A DNA stretch of 64,000 nucleotides from a bacterium (GCA_022774755.1 JALFLK010000029.1:1-64000); one strand, 5' to 3'; counted from the stretch's first letter, positions 1 through 9,680 are shown. Program-made: numbers and translations. The notes: a model not told the origin generated them from the sequence alone.

Positions 1-963
1 GCTACTGTCCGAAGAAAGAACAGTCGATACCTTTTCAAGCAGCGGGTCAGGCGGCTCTGTCCAAACTTCTGTTTCGCTTTTTTCAAATTCCCATATAAGT
101 TTTTGCGGATTGCGAACAAGGTGTATTCGCTGATCCTGCTGGTCTCTGCCGGTGATGTCAAGCGTTGCGGCATTGGCGGTTCGTTTCTCTTTGCTGAGGA
201 CAAAGGCGCCGTCTGCCGCACCGAGCAATCCGTTTGTGCCGGAGATTGTATCAAATTTGTCGTCAGCCTGCTGTTTGCGTGTGTGATGGACGATAAGCAT
301 TGTTACCTTGTAGCTGTCGGCAAGCGCTTTCAGCTTTGCAACGACATCGTAATCGCTGCCGTAGCTGTAATCCGCACCGCCTGTCTCTCGAATACGCTTG
401 AGGGTGTCGATTATGATTAGACCTGTATCGGGGTGTTCCTGTATAAAGCCTCTTATCTGATCTTCCAAACCGCCGTTTACGGTTTTGCTTTCTGTTGCAA
501 AATACAGGTCGTCTGTTCCGTCTGCACCGTACATATGATAGAGCCTGCGCTGTAAGCGAGGGTAATCATCTTCAAGGGCAAAATAAAGAACGGTTGCTTT
601 GCGGACTCTGTAATTCCAAAGCGGAGTTCCAGTGCTGATATGGTAAGCGAGCTGTGCCATCATAAAACTCTTTCCTACTTTCGGAGAACCCACGAACAAG
701 TAAGTTCCCTGATAAAGCAGACCGTCTATAAGTGCGATTTGTGTTTCGAAATCGGTATCATACAGAGCCGACATTGAAACGGTTTTCAAATATGACGGAT
801 CCATTTGCCTCAGCATTTCTCTTTGCATTTCACGAAAACTTTCGTCCAAATCCTTGATATTTTCATCGTTATCGTTTATACTAATGTCAGTACATTTTTG
901 GATTGACTGCTCCGTATCTGCGCCAACAGATACAACCGGAGCGGTCTTTTCTTTTTCTGTCAT
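1..963 (-). CDS. RepA-like / AAA_25 RecA-like ATPase (partial, runs off left edge)
   Basis: Minus-strand translation from ATG at 963 matches the 11985-13118 and 20498-21709 proteins (GSPKVGKSFMMAQLAYHISTGTPLW, IIIDTLKRIRETGG). Confidence 0.8.
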   Translation of the reverse strand, partial: MTEKEKTAPVVSVGADTEQSIQKCTDISINDNDENIKDLDESFREMQREMLRQMDPSYLKTVSMSALYDTDFETQIALIDGLLYQGTYLFVGSPKVGKSFMMAQLAYHISTGTPLWNYRVRKATVLYFALEDDYPRLQRRLYHMYGADGTDDLYFATESKTVNGGLEDQIRGFIQEHPDTGLIIIDTLKRIRETGGADYSYGSDYDVVAKLKALADSYKVTMLIVHHTRKQQADDKFDTISGTNGLLGAADGAFVLSKEKRTANAATLDITGRDQQDQRIHLVRNPQKLIWEFEKSETEVWTEPPDPLLEKVSTVLSSDSS

Positions 964-1286
964 TCCGATGCCTCCTTTAATCCGCCGAGAATATCTGCAA
1001 TCATTTTGATTAAGTCAAGTAATTCGTCATTGACTTCACCGCCGTTCTCAATCCTCTGTAATTCCGTAAGTACATCTGCAAGATTATTACGCAAAGCCTT
1101 ATATACTCTCGGATTACCTTGCACGATTACTTCTCGGTGCGTTAATCTTCGTGTTATATAGTCCTGTTTTGTCAAACCCGAAAGCTGAACATAGCGTTCA
1201 ATCTGTTCCCACTCCTCTGGTGAAACTCTGAACGCTGCGGTTTTATTTCTCCAACGGTTGTGTTCATCTTTGTTTTTAAGGGACAT
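960..1286 (-). CDS. MobC-like mobilization/relaxosome accessory protein
   Basis: NRWRNKTAAFRVSPEEWEQIE...VQGNPRVYKALRNNL, paralogous to 13115-13441 and 21691-22026. Confidence 0.65.
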   Translation of the reverse strand: MSLKNKDEHNRWRNKTAAFRVSPEEWEQIERYVQLSGLTKQDYITRRLTHREVIVQGNPRVYKALRNNLADVLTELQRIENGGEVNDELLDLIKMIADILGGLKEASE

Positions 1287-1288
1287 AA

Positions 1289-2362
1289 TTATTTACCCCT
1301 TTCCATATCTAATTTTTCCGCCATTTCAGTCTGCTTTGAGGGAAACAGGTGTGCATAGTTATAAGTAATATCAATGCTTTCGTGTCCCACTCGGTCTGCA
1401 ATAGCTGTTGCAGAAAATCCCATATCAATCAGCAAACTAACGTGGCTGTGGCGGATGTCGTGAATACGGATTCTTTTTACGCCTGCTTCTTTTGCGCCTC
1501 TGTCCATTTCTCTGTGCAGATAGCTTTTTGTAATTGGAAACACTCTGTCCTCCAAACCCACATCGTAAAGCATTTTCAGATAATCCTGCATTTCATCACA
1601 AAGGAACTTCGGCAACTGAATTGTGCGGTTACTTTTCTCTGTTTTCGGTGAAGTGATTATACCTCTGCCGTTTAAGTGCTGAAACGATTTATTAATTGTT
1701 ACCGTTCGCTTTTCAAAATCGAAATCAGCAGAAGTAAGAGCTAACAGCTCGCCCTCACGAATACCCGTCCAATAGAGCATTTCAAACGCATAGTATGACA
1801 TCGGCTTATCCATCATCACATCGGCAAATTTAAGATATTCATCTTTTGTCCAAAAGAGCATTTCACGATTTTTCTTTTTGCCCATACTTCCTGCCTTTTT
1901 GCAAGGATTTTCTTTCAAATTATAGTACCTAACTGCGTGGTTAAAGATTGCAGACAACTGATTGTGAATTGTTTTCAAATACACCGGCGAATAAGACTTG
2001 CCTTTATCGTCCTTGTAATTGATAAGTTCATTTTGCCAAGTGATAATTTGCTGTGCCGTTATGTTGCACATTTTCAGCTTACCGAAATATGGAACAAGCT
2101 TTTTATCAATAATATGTTTCTTGGTTTCCCAGGTGTTTTCTTTAAGTCGAGTCTGCATATCTTCAGAGTAATGTTCAATAAAACTCTTGAAATTCATATC
2201 CAAATCTCCACCAAGCTTGTTAAGCTGTTCTCGCTCCCAAGCCTGTGCTTCACGCTTTGTTTTGAACCCTCGTTTCTGCGACTGCTTGCGTTCACCGTTC
2301 CAATCGGTGTAACGGTAAAGCACTCGCCAAGTGTTTGTTTTTTCTTCTTTATATACTGCCAT
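1289..2362 (-). CDS. Tyrosine recombinase/integrase (Tn916-type)
   Basis: Arm-binding N-terminus; R..HxxRH..Y motifs (IHDIRHSHVSLLIDMGFS, HESIDITYNYAHL). Confidence 0.95.
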   Translation of the reverse strand: MAVYKEEKTNTWRVLYRYTDWNGERKQSQKRGFKTKREAQAWEREQLNKLGGDLDMNFKSFIEHYSEDMQTRLKENTWETKKHIIDKKLVPYFGKLKMCNITAQQIITWQNELINYKDDKGKSYSPVYLKTIHNQLSAIFNHAVRYYNLKENPCKKAGSMGKKKNREMLFWTKDEYLKFADVMMDKPMSYYAFEMLYWTGIREGELLALTSADFDFEKRTVTINKSFQHLNGRGIITSPKTEKSNRTIQLPKFLCDEMQDYLKMLYDVGLEDRVFPITKSYLHREMDRGAKEAGVKRIRIHDIRHSHVSLLIDMGFSATAIADRVGHESIDITYNYAHLFPSKQTEMAEKLDMERGK

Positions 2363-2365
2363 TGT

Positions 2366-2563
2366 TTAATCCCTCTCTTTCTTAGTTGCACCGTAGCAGG
2401 TGCGTTCCATAAAATATTGTTTGTTTACTCTTCCGGAAATTACCATATAGCCTTTTTCGGCTAGCTCGGCATTGAGCTTTTGGACGATTTTGTAAGCATA
2501 GGATTTGGAAACACCCAATTCCTGCGCCACCTCATCTACTTTCATAAAGCTTGCACTTTCCAT
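2366..2563 (-). CDS. Excisionase-like HTH protein
   Basis: Small HTH ORF (VDEVAQELGVSKSYAYKIVQKLN) directly upstream of integrase; paralogues in B and C. Confidence 0.65.
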   Translation of the reverse strand: MESASFMKVDEVAQELGVSKSYAYKIVQKLNAELAEKGYMVISGRVNKQYFMERTCYGATKKERD

Positions 2564-2715
2564 TTCATCACCCCTTTCTGTTTTAGATATAATTTTCTTA
2601 TTTATTGTCGGATACTTTCTGACCGCATTCCGATTTGTCCGAGCGGATACACCATTACCGTGATGTATGACGGTTATTCAATTTTCGCAAACAACTTAAC
2701 GCTATTTGCTTAATG

Positions 2716-2816
2716 ATTATACTAAACATATTCCGTTATGTCAAGTGGTTTTCGTAAAAATGTTAAACTTTTTTGTTTTATGTTGCTTGACATATGCTAA
2801 ACATATATGATATACT
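2716..2816. promoter_or_regulatory. Divergent promoters: minus TTGACA-N17-TATAAT (xis-int) and plus TTGACA-N18-TATACT (XRE)
   Basis: Minus -10 at 2716-2721, -35 at 2739-2744; plus -35 at 2787-2792, -10 at 2811-2816. Confidence 0.8.
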
Positions 2817-2850
2817 GATTGCACATTACATAAGTAAGGAGTGCAATTTT

Positions 2851-3381
2851 ATGTCAATCGGAGAGAGAATAAGATTTTTTCGTAATCTTTGCGGAATGAC
2901 ACAGAAATATTTAGGACAGGTGGTGGGATTTCCTGAAAAGACTGCTGACATTCGTATGGCACAGTATGAATCCGGCTCAAGAACACCAAAAACAGATTTA
3001 ACAAATAAACTTGCAGAGGTTTTTGATATATCTCCGCAGGCTCTTTCTGTTCCCGACATTGACAGTTATATAGGCTTAATGCACACCTTGTTTACATTAG
3101 AGGACAGATACGGGTTAACAATAGAAAAGACCGAAAACGGTGTTTCAATGTATGCAGACCCTCGCAAGGGGACGGACGCTGCCGAGCTTTCGGAAATGAT
3201 CGCTGCGTGGGCTGAACAATCCGAGAAATATCATAACGGCGACATTAACCGTGACGAATATGACAAGTGGCGCTACAATTATCCGAAGTATGATGAAACT
3301 TCCGGTTTTGTGAAAGTACCGTCACAGAATCTCAGCGATGCTATGGTTGAAGCGATTAAAGATAGGTTGAAGAGCGAATGA
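2851..3381 (+). CDS. XRE-family transcriptional regulator
   Basis: MSIGERIRFFRNLCGMTQKYLG HTH; RBS before ATG 2851. Confidence 0.9.
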   Translation: MSIGERIRFFRNLCGMTQKYLGQVVGFPEKTADIRMAQYESGSRTPKTDLTNKLAEVFDISPQALSVPDIDSYIGLMHTLFTLEDRYGLTIEKTENGVSMYADPRKGTDAAELSEMIAAWAEQSEKYHNGDINRDEYDKWRYNYPKYDETSGFVKVPSQNLSDAMVEAIKDRLKSE

Positions 3382-3430
3382 GTGAATTGAAAACCAATAG
3401 CTGTATCTCAACTGGAAAGGGTGGCTGTCA

Positions 3431-4171
3431 ATGACTGAAAAGGAGAAATATGCAAACGAATGGAACAACAGCGCCGAGTATTTTTCGGAACACAATAGCT
3501 ACAAACATCTGGCAGCGCAAATATCTCGGTATAAGACGGTACTGGAAATCGGTTGCGGCACAGGGCAAAGCACACTTGCTTTGTTAAAGGAAGGGCATTC
3601 GGTTATTGCTTTAGATCAAAACCCTTATTGCATAAGTAAAGCCCTTAATTTGATTTCTGCATCTCAATATTCAATTAAGGATTCACTGTGTGAGTTGACA
3701 GAGAATAGCGTATGCTTTATTGAGTGCGACGTTACAGACGAAGCAAATGTTAATGACCTACTTTCTGGTGCCAATATTGATATTGTTATATGCTGGAATG
3801 TTGGAACATACTGGGACATTGAGAAAGAAAAAGATATCTTACCAAAGATGCTTCAATATGGACTTACTATTGAACAAATTCGGCAAAATCCGGAATCCTC
3901 GTATGGGGAATTGGTAATTTGGAATTCCTGCAGGATTGCAAAGGATAAGAATTGTGCAGTTCAAATTGTTGATCGAGCAGTACAGAAATTGACTAAAGTG
4001 TCAGATCCTTATTATGTAACGCTGAAAAAAGAGTTCGGATTTAAGAGTATTAAATATATCAATATGAAGGCTAAAACGCTTTCGTTCGGAGGACGACAGC
4101 TTATTACAAACGGAAAGGTCAATATTGAGCGGGAAATACCAATTATTTTTACATCTATCTTAATGAACTAA
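3431..4171 (+). CDS. Class I SAM-dependent methyltransferase
   Basis: VLEIGCGTGQSTLALL motif I. Confidence 0.8.
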   Translation: MTEKEKYANEWNNSAEYFSEHNSYKHLAAQISRYKTVLEIGCGTGQSTLALLKEGHSVIALDQNPYCISKALNLISASQYSIKDSLCELTENSVCFIECDVTDEANVNDLLSGANIDIVICWNVGTYWDIEKEKDILPKMLQYGLTIEQIRQNPESSYGELVIWNSCRIAKDKNCAVQIVDRAVQKLTKVSDPYYVTLKKEFGFKSIKYINMKAKTLSFGGRQLITNGKVNIEREIPIIFTSILMN

Positions 4172-4172
4172 A

Positions 4173-4211
4173 AAAGAGCTATCAGACTTTCAAAAAATCT
4201 GATAGCTCTTT
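4173..4211 (+). terminator. Rho-independent terminator at right end of element A
   Basis: AAAGAGCTATCAGA/TCTGATAGCTCTTT inverted repeat. Confidence 0.8.
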
Positions 4212-4312
4212 ACTTTTACAATAATTCAAATAATGTTGCCATTTTGTTGCCACAGAGGGCATTCAAAAGGCGAAAAGCCTTTGTTTATGGGCTTTTTTAA
4301 GGGTGTGAAATC

Positions 4313-4323
4313 ATTCCCACTCG
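4313..4323. repeat. att core ATTCCCACTCG (A/B junction)
   Basis: Identical 11-mer at 4313, 15686 and 25118. Confidence 0.85.
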
Positions 4324-4693
4324 CTCCCGAAAACCACCTCTTAAACAATTCTGTATAGGTGATTTAGTTTGTGGTATTATAGTTATCTGTATTATCCATA
4401 AATTATGGACTACACAAATTTCTGTTGTCATTTTGTTGTCACGACAGTTTTATGTTTTTATAGAAAGCCAATATTACTATCCGATAAAAGAATAATTGCG
4501 TGTGGTTTTCTTGGCGGTTGATAGTATAGCATAGATTTATAATTTTTTCAAGTAGGGAGACAGTTAGAACCTCAAAATCGGCATAGGCAATACAAAAGCA
4601 TTACCACGCTCAATTTGTAGCTCGTAAAGCCCATAAATACAGCCTTTTTTCATCTCTAATGTTCTCCATTGAATTTTTTTCTATAGCAAAAAA

Positions 4694-5704
4694 CTATTTG
4701 TTTTCAATTGTATGAGAAAAAATTTTTGTTTCAATCTGATTCGTCAACTCAGTAAGGTAAAAATATAATTTGTCTTTTGCAACGGAGTAGTCCAGATTAA
4801 ATGCTTTATTTGTAAGCCCTTTTAATACATCGTCTTCTATCAAATCGGAGTCTGAAAGATACTGCCCTAATCCGTAATGTGCAAGGCAATTTCTAAAATT
4901 TCTATCTTTTAAAGAATCGTTTATGTAAAAGGTTGTTCCATTAATTGCATTTAATTCCTTGATAAAATTACAGAGATAGTAATACTGGATATATGCAAAT
5001 TTAAACTTCTGTGGAATTTCCTCAACAAAATAATTTTCTATAAATTCTATAACATAATTTGTGCTACAAAGTACAGAAAACAAAATGAATGCCAAATCCG
5101 TGTTCATTTTTAGAGGTGAAGATTTGAAGAAATGATAATCCTTAAATTCTACAACAAGACTGTCATTATACTTATAAACAGGTAATTCTGTACATCCAAA
5201 ATGTGCTGCTAAACTACCTGCAATATAGCTCATATCTCTTAACCACGGGCCAGCCTTATCATTACCTAATGTTTTTATTGGAATATACATTGAACATAAA
5301 ATGGTATTTCCACAAAATTTATTATCGTAAACATCAGTCCCAACATTGTAGTATCCAAATATTTTTTCTCGTAAACTGCATATCGAATAAAAATAGTTAT
5401 CACTTTCAGCAAGTTTACTTAATAGCAATTGTTTATATTCTGCATAGTTTTTATCGAATAATTTATGCCCTTGTCTTATTTGAGTATAAAAGTTTTTTTC
5501 TTCTTGATTAAATGTAGGAAAGCTTAATCCAACTTTTTTGCACCACTGCTCAGAGCCATCAGCAAAAATTCCTATATAGGGTATACTCATACAAACATAG
5601 TTGCTACTGATGTTTGTAGCATTTTGCATTATATGGGTTATTGCATATAAAAATCTTGCATCTTCATGTATTAAATCAAATGCTGCCTGTTGTACTTTAT
5701 TCAA
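4694..5704 (-). CDS. Hypothetical protein with HEPN-like RNxxxH motif
   Basis: RNFRNCLAHYGLG near C-terminus; long ORF. Confidence 0.5.
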   Translation of the reverse strand: MNKVQQAAFDLIHEDARFLYAITHIMQNATNISSNYVCMSIPYIGIFADGSEQWCKKVGLSFPTFNQEEKNFYTQIRQGHKLFDKNYAEYKQLLLSKLAESDNYFYSICSLREKIFGYYNVGTDVYDNKFCGNTILCSMYIPIKTLGNDKAGPWLRDMSYIAGSLAAHFGCTELPVYKYNDSLVVEFKDYHFFKSSPLKMNTDLAFILFSVLCSTNYVIEFIENYFVEEIPQKFKFAYIQYYYLCNFIKELNAINGTTFYINDSLKDRNFRNCLAHYGLGQYLSDSDLIEDDVLKGLTNKAFNLDYSVAKDKLYFYLTELTNQIETKIFSHTIENK

Positions 5705-5725
5705 ATGGACGCCCCTCTTTTAGAT

Positions 5726-5751
5726 ACTTATTGTGTGTAGACTTATAGTGT
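5726..5751 (+). promoter_or_regulatory. C-box-like tandem operator upstream of the R-M controller gene
   Basis: ACTTATTGTGT (5726) and ACTTATAGTGT (5741), then TATAAT at 5762-5767. Confidence 0.5.
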
Positions 5752-5790
5752 TCAATTCTATTATAATATAAAATTAGGAGGATTGCAACT

Positions 5791-6000
5791 ATGGATATTG
5801 TAAAAGTTTTTGGCACCAACCTCAAGAAATATCGTACTGCTATGGGTTTATCTCAAGAGGCTTTTGCCGATAAATGCGGTATGCACCGAACATATATCAG
5901 CGCAATCGAATGTTATCGCAGAAGCATCTCTCTTGAAAACATTCAGCGTATTGCTGATGCACTTGGAATTGAAACATATAAACTATTTTTGGAGGATTGA
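5791..6000 (+). CDS. XRE/controller (C)-protein-like HTH regulator
   Basis: 69-aa HTH (SQEAFADKCGMHRTYISAIECYRRSISLENIQRIADAL) typical of R-M C proteins. Confidence 0.75.
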   Translation: MDIVKVFGTNLKKYRTAMGLSQEAFADKCGMHRTYISAIECYRRSISLENIQRIADALGIETYKLFLED

Positions 6001-6005
6001 ACATT

Positions 6006-6845
6006 ATGGAACACAGAGATAGAGCGACTGGTTGGCAACATGCCAAATTATCCGGTCATAAGAACGAAGATTTAGTCAAAAATCTGTTGGATGAAAATAT
6101 AGATTTTCAACGCAGCTTTCTTTGTAGGGTTAACAGAGCGAATGCAAGAATCACCGATACAAGCATCGGTGGTCTTCACGAAACCAATGTACCAAGCGTC
6201 AATGGTAGAAAAACCAAATCTAAAACTGACCTCAAGGTTTTTCTCGATACCAATGAAGTAATCAATGTGTCTATCAAGAAAAGCCTTGGTGGACAGGTCT
6301 ACTTTGTAAGGGCAGGTCTGTTTATTGATACATTCGAAAAACAGTTTGGTGTCAAGATCCCTGTCGATGTTCATCGAGCCATCAATCTGTTTTGGGCTGC
6401 TGCTGACGATGCCGTTTCCATTATTGAAGAATATGGTGACAGAAGCATCCCCAAAAACTATGATTTACAGTTGAGACATAAGAGCTTAAATGCTACTACC
6501 TTGAGAGCTTATGACGAGCATCTCTATGATGTATTGTTGAGCTGGTTTACCGACAATGCTTACGAACTTGCTAAACTTTCGTTTTCCATGGGTGCAGTTC
6601 GTGATCGCAGCGAGTGGTCTGATTTTGTCTGGTACATAAATCTTCTCGGTGAAAATGACACCGATAATATTTTCTTCATCGAGGATGTATGTAATGCTGT
6701 TCAAAAGGTTGCGCACGAAGAAACTTATTATGGAACTTCCTACGGCGGTACCACTATACAATTGCCATTTGGATTTGTTCAGTGGCATCAGGGACAGTTG
6801 CAATTCCATCATGACTACGATAAAATATGTGATTTACTAAAGTAA
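6006..6845 (+). CDS. Putative type II restriction endonuclease
   Basis: KSKTDLKVFLDTNEVINVSIKK PD-(D/E)xK-like pattern; adjacent to C protein and methyltransferases. Confidence 0.5.
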   Translation: MEHRDRATGWQHAKLSGHKNEDLVKNLLDENIDFQRSFLCRVNRANARITDTSIGGLHETNVPSVNGRKTKSKTDLKVFLDTNEVINVSIKKSLGGQVYFVRAGLFIDTFEKQFGVKIPVDVHRAINLFWAAADDAVSIIEEYGDRSIPKNYDLQLRHKSLNATTLRAYDEHLYDVLLSWFTDNAYELAKLSFSMGAVRDRSEWSDFVWYINLLGENDTDNIFFIEDVCNAVQKVAHEETYYGTSYGGTTIQLPFGFVQWHQGQLQFHHDYDKICDLLK

Positions 6846-6857
6846 GGAGGACAATTT

Positions 6858-7613
6858 ATGCCATTAGACAGGCGTTCTTATCGTCTTTTACTTGGATTTC
6901 CAAACAAAGAGAAGCTAAAGAAATACCTTAAATTTACCGACGAAATACCGCTCGATTGGGAGCGATTAAGAGGCTGCAATGAAAGAGTAAAGGCTATTTT
7001 TTCAAAAATCAACCCTGTAATACATGAAGATATCCAGGTAGACCTGACAGCATTCAATCAAAAAATCGACAATGTATTTGAAGAAATGTGTCGAAACGAG
7101 CTGTTCCAAAAACTAACTAACAATGGGCGAAACCCTGTTGATGTTTACTATAGTTGGTTAAGAGGATATGCTGTCTGTGAGTTCTTTTTTAAAGCCATTG
7201 CATATATTTTTGAAGTTCCAGAAGCGTCGGTAAATAGAATCGGCAAAGACGACTTCACAAGTGTAGAGGTTTTTAAAAGAACCTCTGATGCAGACCTGGA
7301 AATTGTAGTTAATGATTCATTACGATATAAATTGGAAGTGCAGTCTGGATATACTGGAGCCAACGACATAAAGCGAACAAAAATTGACAGAGCCATTAGT
7401 GTCAAGAAAACAGAGAATATTGATTCTTATTTAATACACTTTGATATATACAATGGTCAAGCAGCGCTCTACTGTACATCAAATATTCAAACGAAGAATA
7501 TATCATGGACGATAAAATTTGAAAATTCCGAGACAATCGAAATACCAGAAGCGGCATTTAAGTGGTCACTGGAAAACAAACCAGATAAATACCGTACATT
7601 AGTTTATAACTAA
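6858..7613 (+). CDS. Putative restriction-associated nuclease
   Basis: SDADLEIVVNDSLRYKLEVQSGY (D...ExQ pattern); same operon. Confidence 0.45.
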   Translation: MPLDRRSYRLLLGFPNKEKLKKYLKFTDEIPLDWERLRGCNERVKAIFSKINPVIHEDIQVDLTAFNQKIDNVFEEMCRNELFQKLTNNGRNPVDVYYSWLRGYAVCEFFFKAIAYIFEVPEASVNRIGKDDFTSVEVFKRTSDADLEIVVNDSLRYKLEVQSGYTGANDIKRTKIDRAISVKKTENIDSYLIHFDIYNGQAALYCTSNIQTKNISWTIKFENSETIEIPEAAFKWSLENKPDKYRTLVYN

Positions 7614-7633
7614 TCCTTACAAGACGCCACAGT

Positions 7634-8722
7634 TTATTCGGTGGTGTCTTGCTCTTTTAACGCCTCAATCATTTGTTTTGCAATGGCCACAGAAAGAAGC
7701 GGAGGAACAGCGTTTCCAATTTCAAGACGCTTCATACCGTCGGAGCCGTAGAATTTATAATCATCTGGGAAACTTTGCAGACGAGCACCCTCACGAATGG
7801 ACATTGCTCTGGAATCTCTGGGATGAATACATCTTGAAGAGGACGGACATGCAAAGTTTCTTGTAATTGTTGTTGACGGTTTATCCCACCAAAGTTTGGC
7901 ATATGTGTTTCCGTAACCACTTTTAGGGCGAATGTCTTCTGGTAAATCATCCTTAGACTGTCCGTCTTTTAACGCTTCCATAATTCTTATTAAATGTGCA
8001 CCATTTTTTGGAGCAGCGTGTTCTGCAACACTGGTAGCCCCAGCTGCCCGGACAAACTCCAAAAATTCATTATTAGCGGGAGCTTCGTAGTAATCCTTAG
8101 CTTGACCGCTTTTGAGAACAGGAAGATCACCAATGGCTTCTTTCAGAGTTACATAAGGTTTCAATCCTTCACCATGAGTAGGCTGTGGATATCGATAACG
8201 ATTGATGCCTTTAAATCCAACAAGAATCACTCGTTCTCTTTGTTGGGGCACTCCATAATCGACAGCATTTAAAACTTGGTGTTTTAGGGAGTATCCAAGT
8301 TCCTCAAATTCCCTTTGGATTTGCTTGAACAACTGTCCTTTGTCCATACTTAAAATGCCAACAACATTTTCAAAAACAAATGCACGAGGTTGAAGAATTT
8401 TGAGAATTCTTTTATACTGCATAAACAGGTTGGCTCTCTCATCCATTTGGCGTTTGCCCAGCGTTGAGTAAGATTGACAAGGTGGCCCACCAACAACAAT
8501 ATCAACCTTTTTTCCTTTCAGTGATTCCGTTAGAACCTCTTCGGTTAAACTATTGATATCGCAATTTAGCATTTCCACATCTGGATGGTTTAGTTTGTAT
8601 GCAATTGATATATCTTTTTCGATTTCATTTGCAGCCAAGATATTAAATTGAGGAAGTTTAGAAAAACCATAACTTAATCCGCCAACGCCTGCAAACAAAT
8701 CTATTATATTATATTGCTCCAT
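7634..8722 (-). CDS. DNA (cytosine-5) methyltransferase
   Basis: DLFAGVGGLSYGF, VGGPPCQSYSTLG, FENVVGIL, GNAVPP motifs. Confidence 0.95.
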   Translation of the reverse strand: MEQYNIIDLFAGVGGLSYGFSKLPQFNILAANEIEKDISIAYKLNHPDVEMLNCDINSLTEEVLTESLKGKKVDIVVGGPPCQSYSTLGKRQMDERANLFMQYKRILKILQPRAFVFENVVGILSMDKGQLFKQIQREFEELGYSLKHQVLNAVDYGVPQQRERVILVGFKGINRYRYPQPTHGEGLKPYVTLKEAIGDLPVLKSGQAKDYYEAPANNEFLEFVRAAGATSVAEHAAPKNGAHLIRIMEALKDGQSKDDLPEDIRPKSGYGNTYAKLWWDKPSTTITRNFACPSSSRCIHPRDSRAMSIREGARLQSFPDDYKFYGSDGMKRLEIGNAVPPLLSVAIAKQMIEALKEQDTTE

Positions 8723-8732
8723 ATTTTTCTCC

Positions 8733-9680
8733 TTAAACTAGTGCTGACACAATATTTTTTGCTATTCTATCGACTACAGGAACACACACAGAATTGCCAA
8801 TTTGCTTATATACTTGTTTTTCGTTTTCTTTTGGCAAAACATAACTTTCGGGAAAGCCTTGAAGTCTTGCGCACTCACGGGGAGTCATAAGTCTTACAGA
8901 ATAATCATCATAAAAGAAAGGAATTCTTTCAAAGCGGCTTCCCATAGCAGCCAAAAGAGTAGGGCAAATTCCTTCCATACCTCTAGAAAGTCCCCAATCG
9001 GTAAATCGGTATACTCTTTTGCGATCATTCATATATTCCATCATTCGCTCCCACATACGATGACCATCCATATAGTACTTTTCATCTTGTTTTTCTTTAT
9101 CAAACAAATCAAAAGCTGTTTGAGTTAACGGGATCATATCTGGAAATTTAAATTTATTAAGGTGTTTCTTGTACTTAAAAGAAACAATGTAAATTCTATT
9201 CCTTTGTTGAGGAATATTTCCATATTCTTTCGCATTCATAACTTTATAAACGGTATAATATCCTAAATTCTCGAGTGTCTTGAGTATCACATCAAAGGTT
9301 TTTCCTTCATCATGTTTCACCAGATTGGCCACATTTTCAAGAAACACAACTTTTGGTTTAACTGCATTTATAACTCTGGCCGTTTCAAAAAACAAATTCC
9401 CTCTAGGGTCATTAAAGCCTTCCAGCAGTCCAACAGACGAAAACGCTTGGCAAGGGAAACCGGCTGTCAATATATCGAATTTAGGTATATTCTTTGTGTC
9501 TATCTTTTGTATATCTCCTTCAACAAGGTATTCATCTCCGAAATTTAATCTGTATGTCTTGCAAGCATACTTATCTATCTCATTTGCCCATACTAATTTA
9601 CATCCGTTTTTCTTAAAAGCTAAGCAGATTCCGCCGATTCCGGCGAACATACTGCCTGCTGTAATTTGTGTTTGCATCAT
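8733..9680 (-). CDS. DNA (cytosine-5) methyltransferase (second)
   Basis: SMFAGIGGICLAF, TAGFPCQAFSSVG, FLENVANLV, IGNSVCVPV motifs. Confidence 0.95.
   Translation of the reverse strand: MMQTQITAGSMFAGIGGICLAFKKNGCKLVWANEIDKYACKTYRLNFGDEYLVEGDIQKIDTKNIPKFDILTAGFPCQAFSSVGLLEGFNDPRGNLFFETARVINAVKPKVVFLENVANLVKHDEGKTFDVILKTLENLGYYTVYKVMNAKEYGNIPQQRNRIYIVSFKYKKHLNKFKFPDMIPLTQTAFDLFDKEKQDEKYYMDGHRMWERMMEYMNDRKRVYRFTDWGLSRGMEGICPTLLAAMGSRFERIPFFYDDYSVRLMTPRECARLQGFPESYVLPKENEKQVYKQIGNSVCVPVVDRIAKNIVSALV

Larger units (their letters stand above)
1..4323. mobile_element. Integrative/mobilizable element A (truncated at left window edge), right end at att core 4313-4323
   Basis: RepA-like, MobC-like, tyrosine integrase, Xis-like, XRE and methyltransferase genes; ends at ATTCCCACTCG shared with guaA 3' end. 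Confidence 0.8.

Noticed and set aside
1937-2464. 175-aa plus ORF antisense to integrase
   Set aside because: Antisense to the integrase; no recognisable domain.
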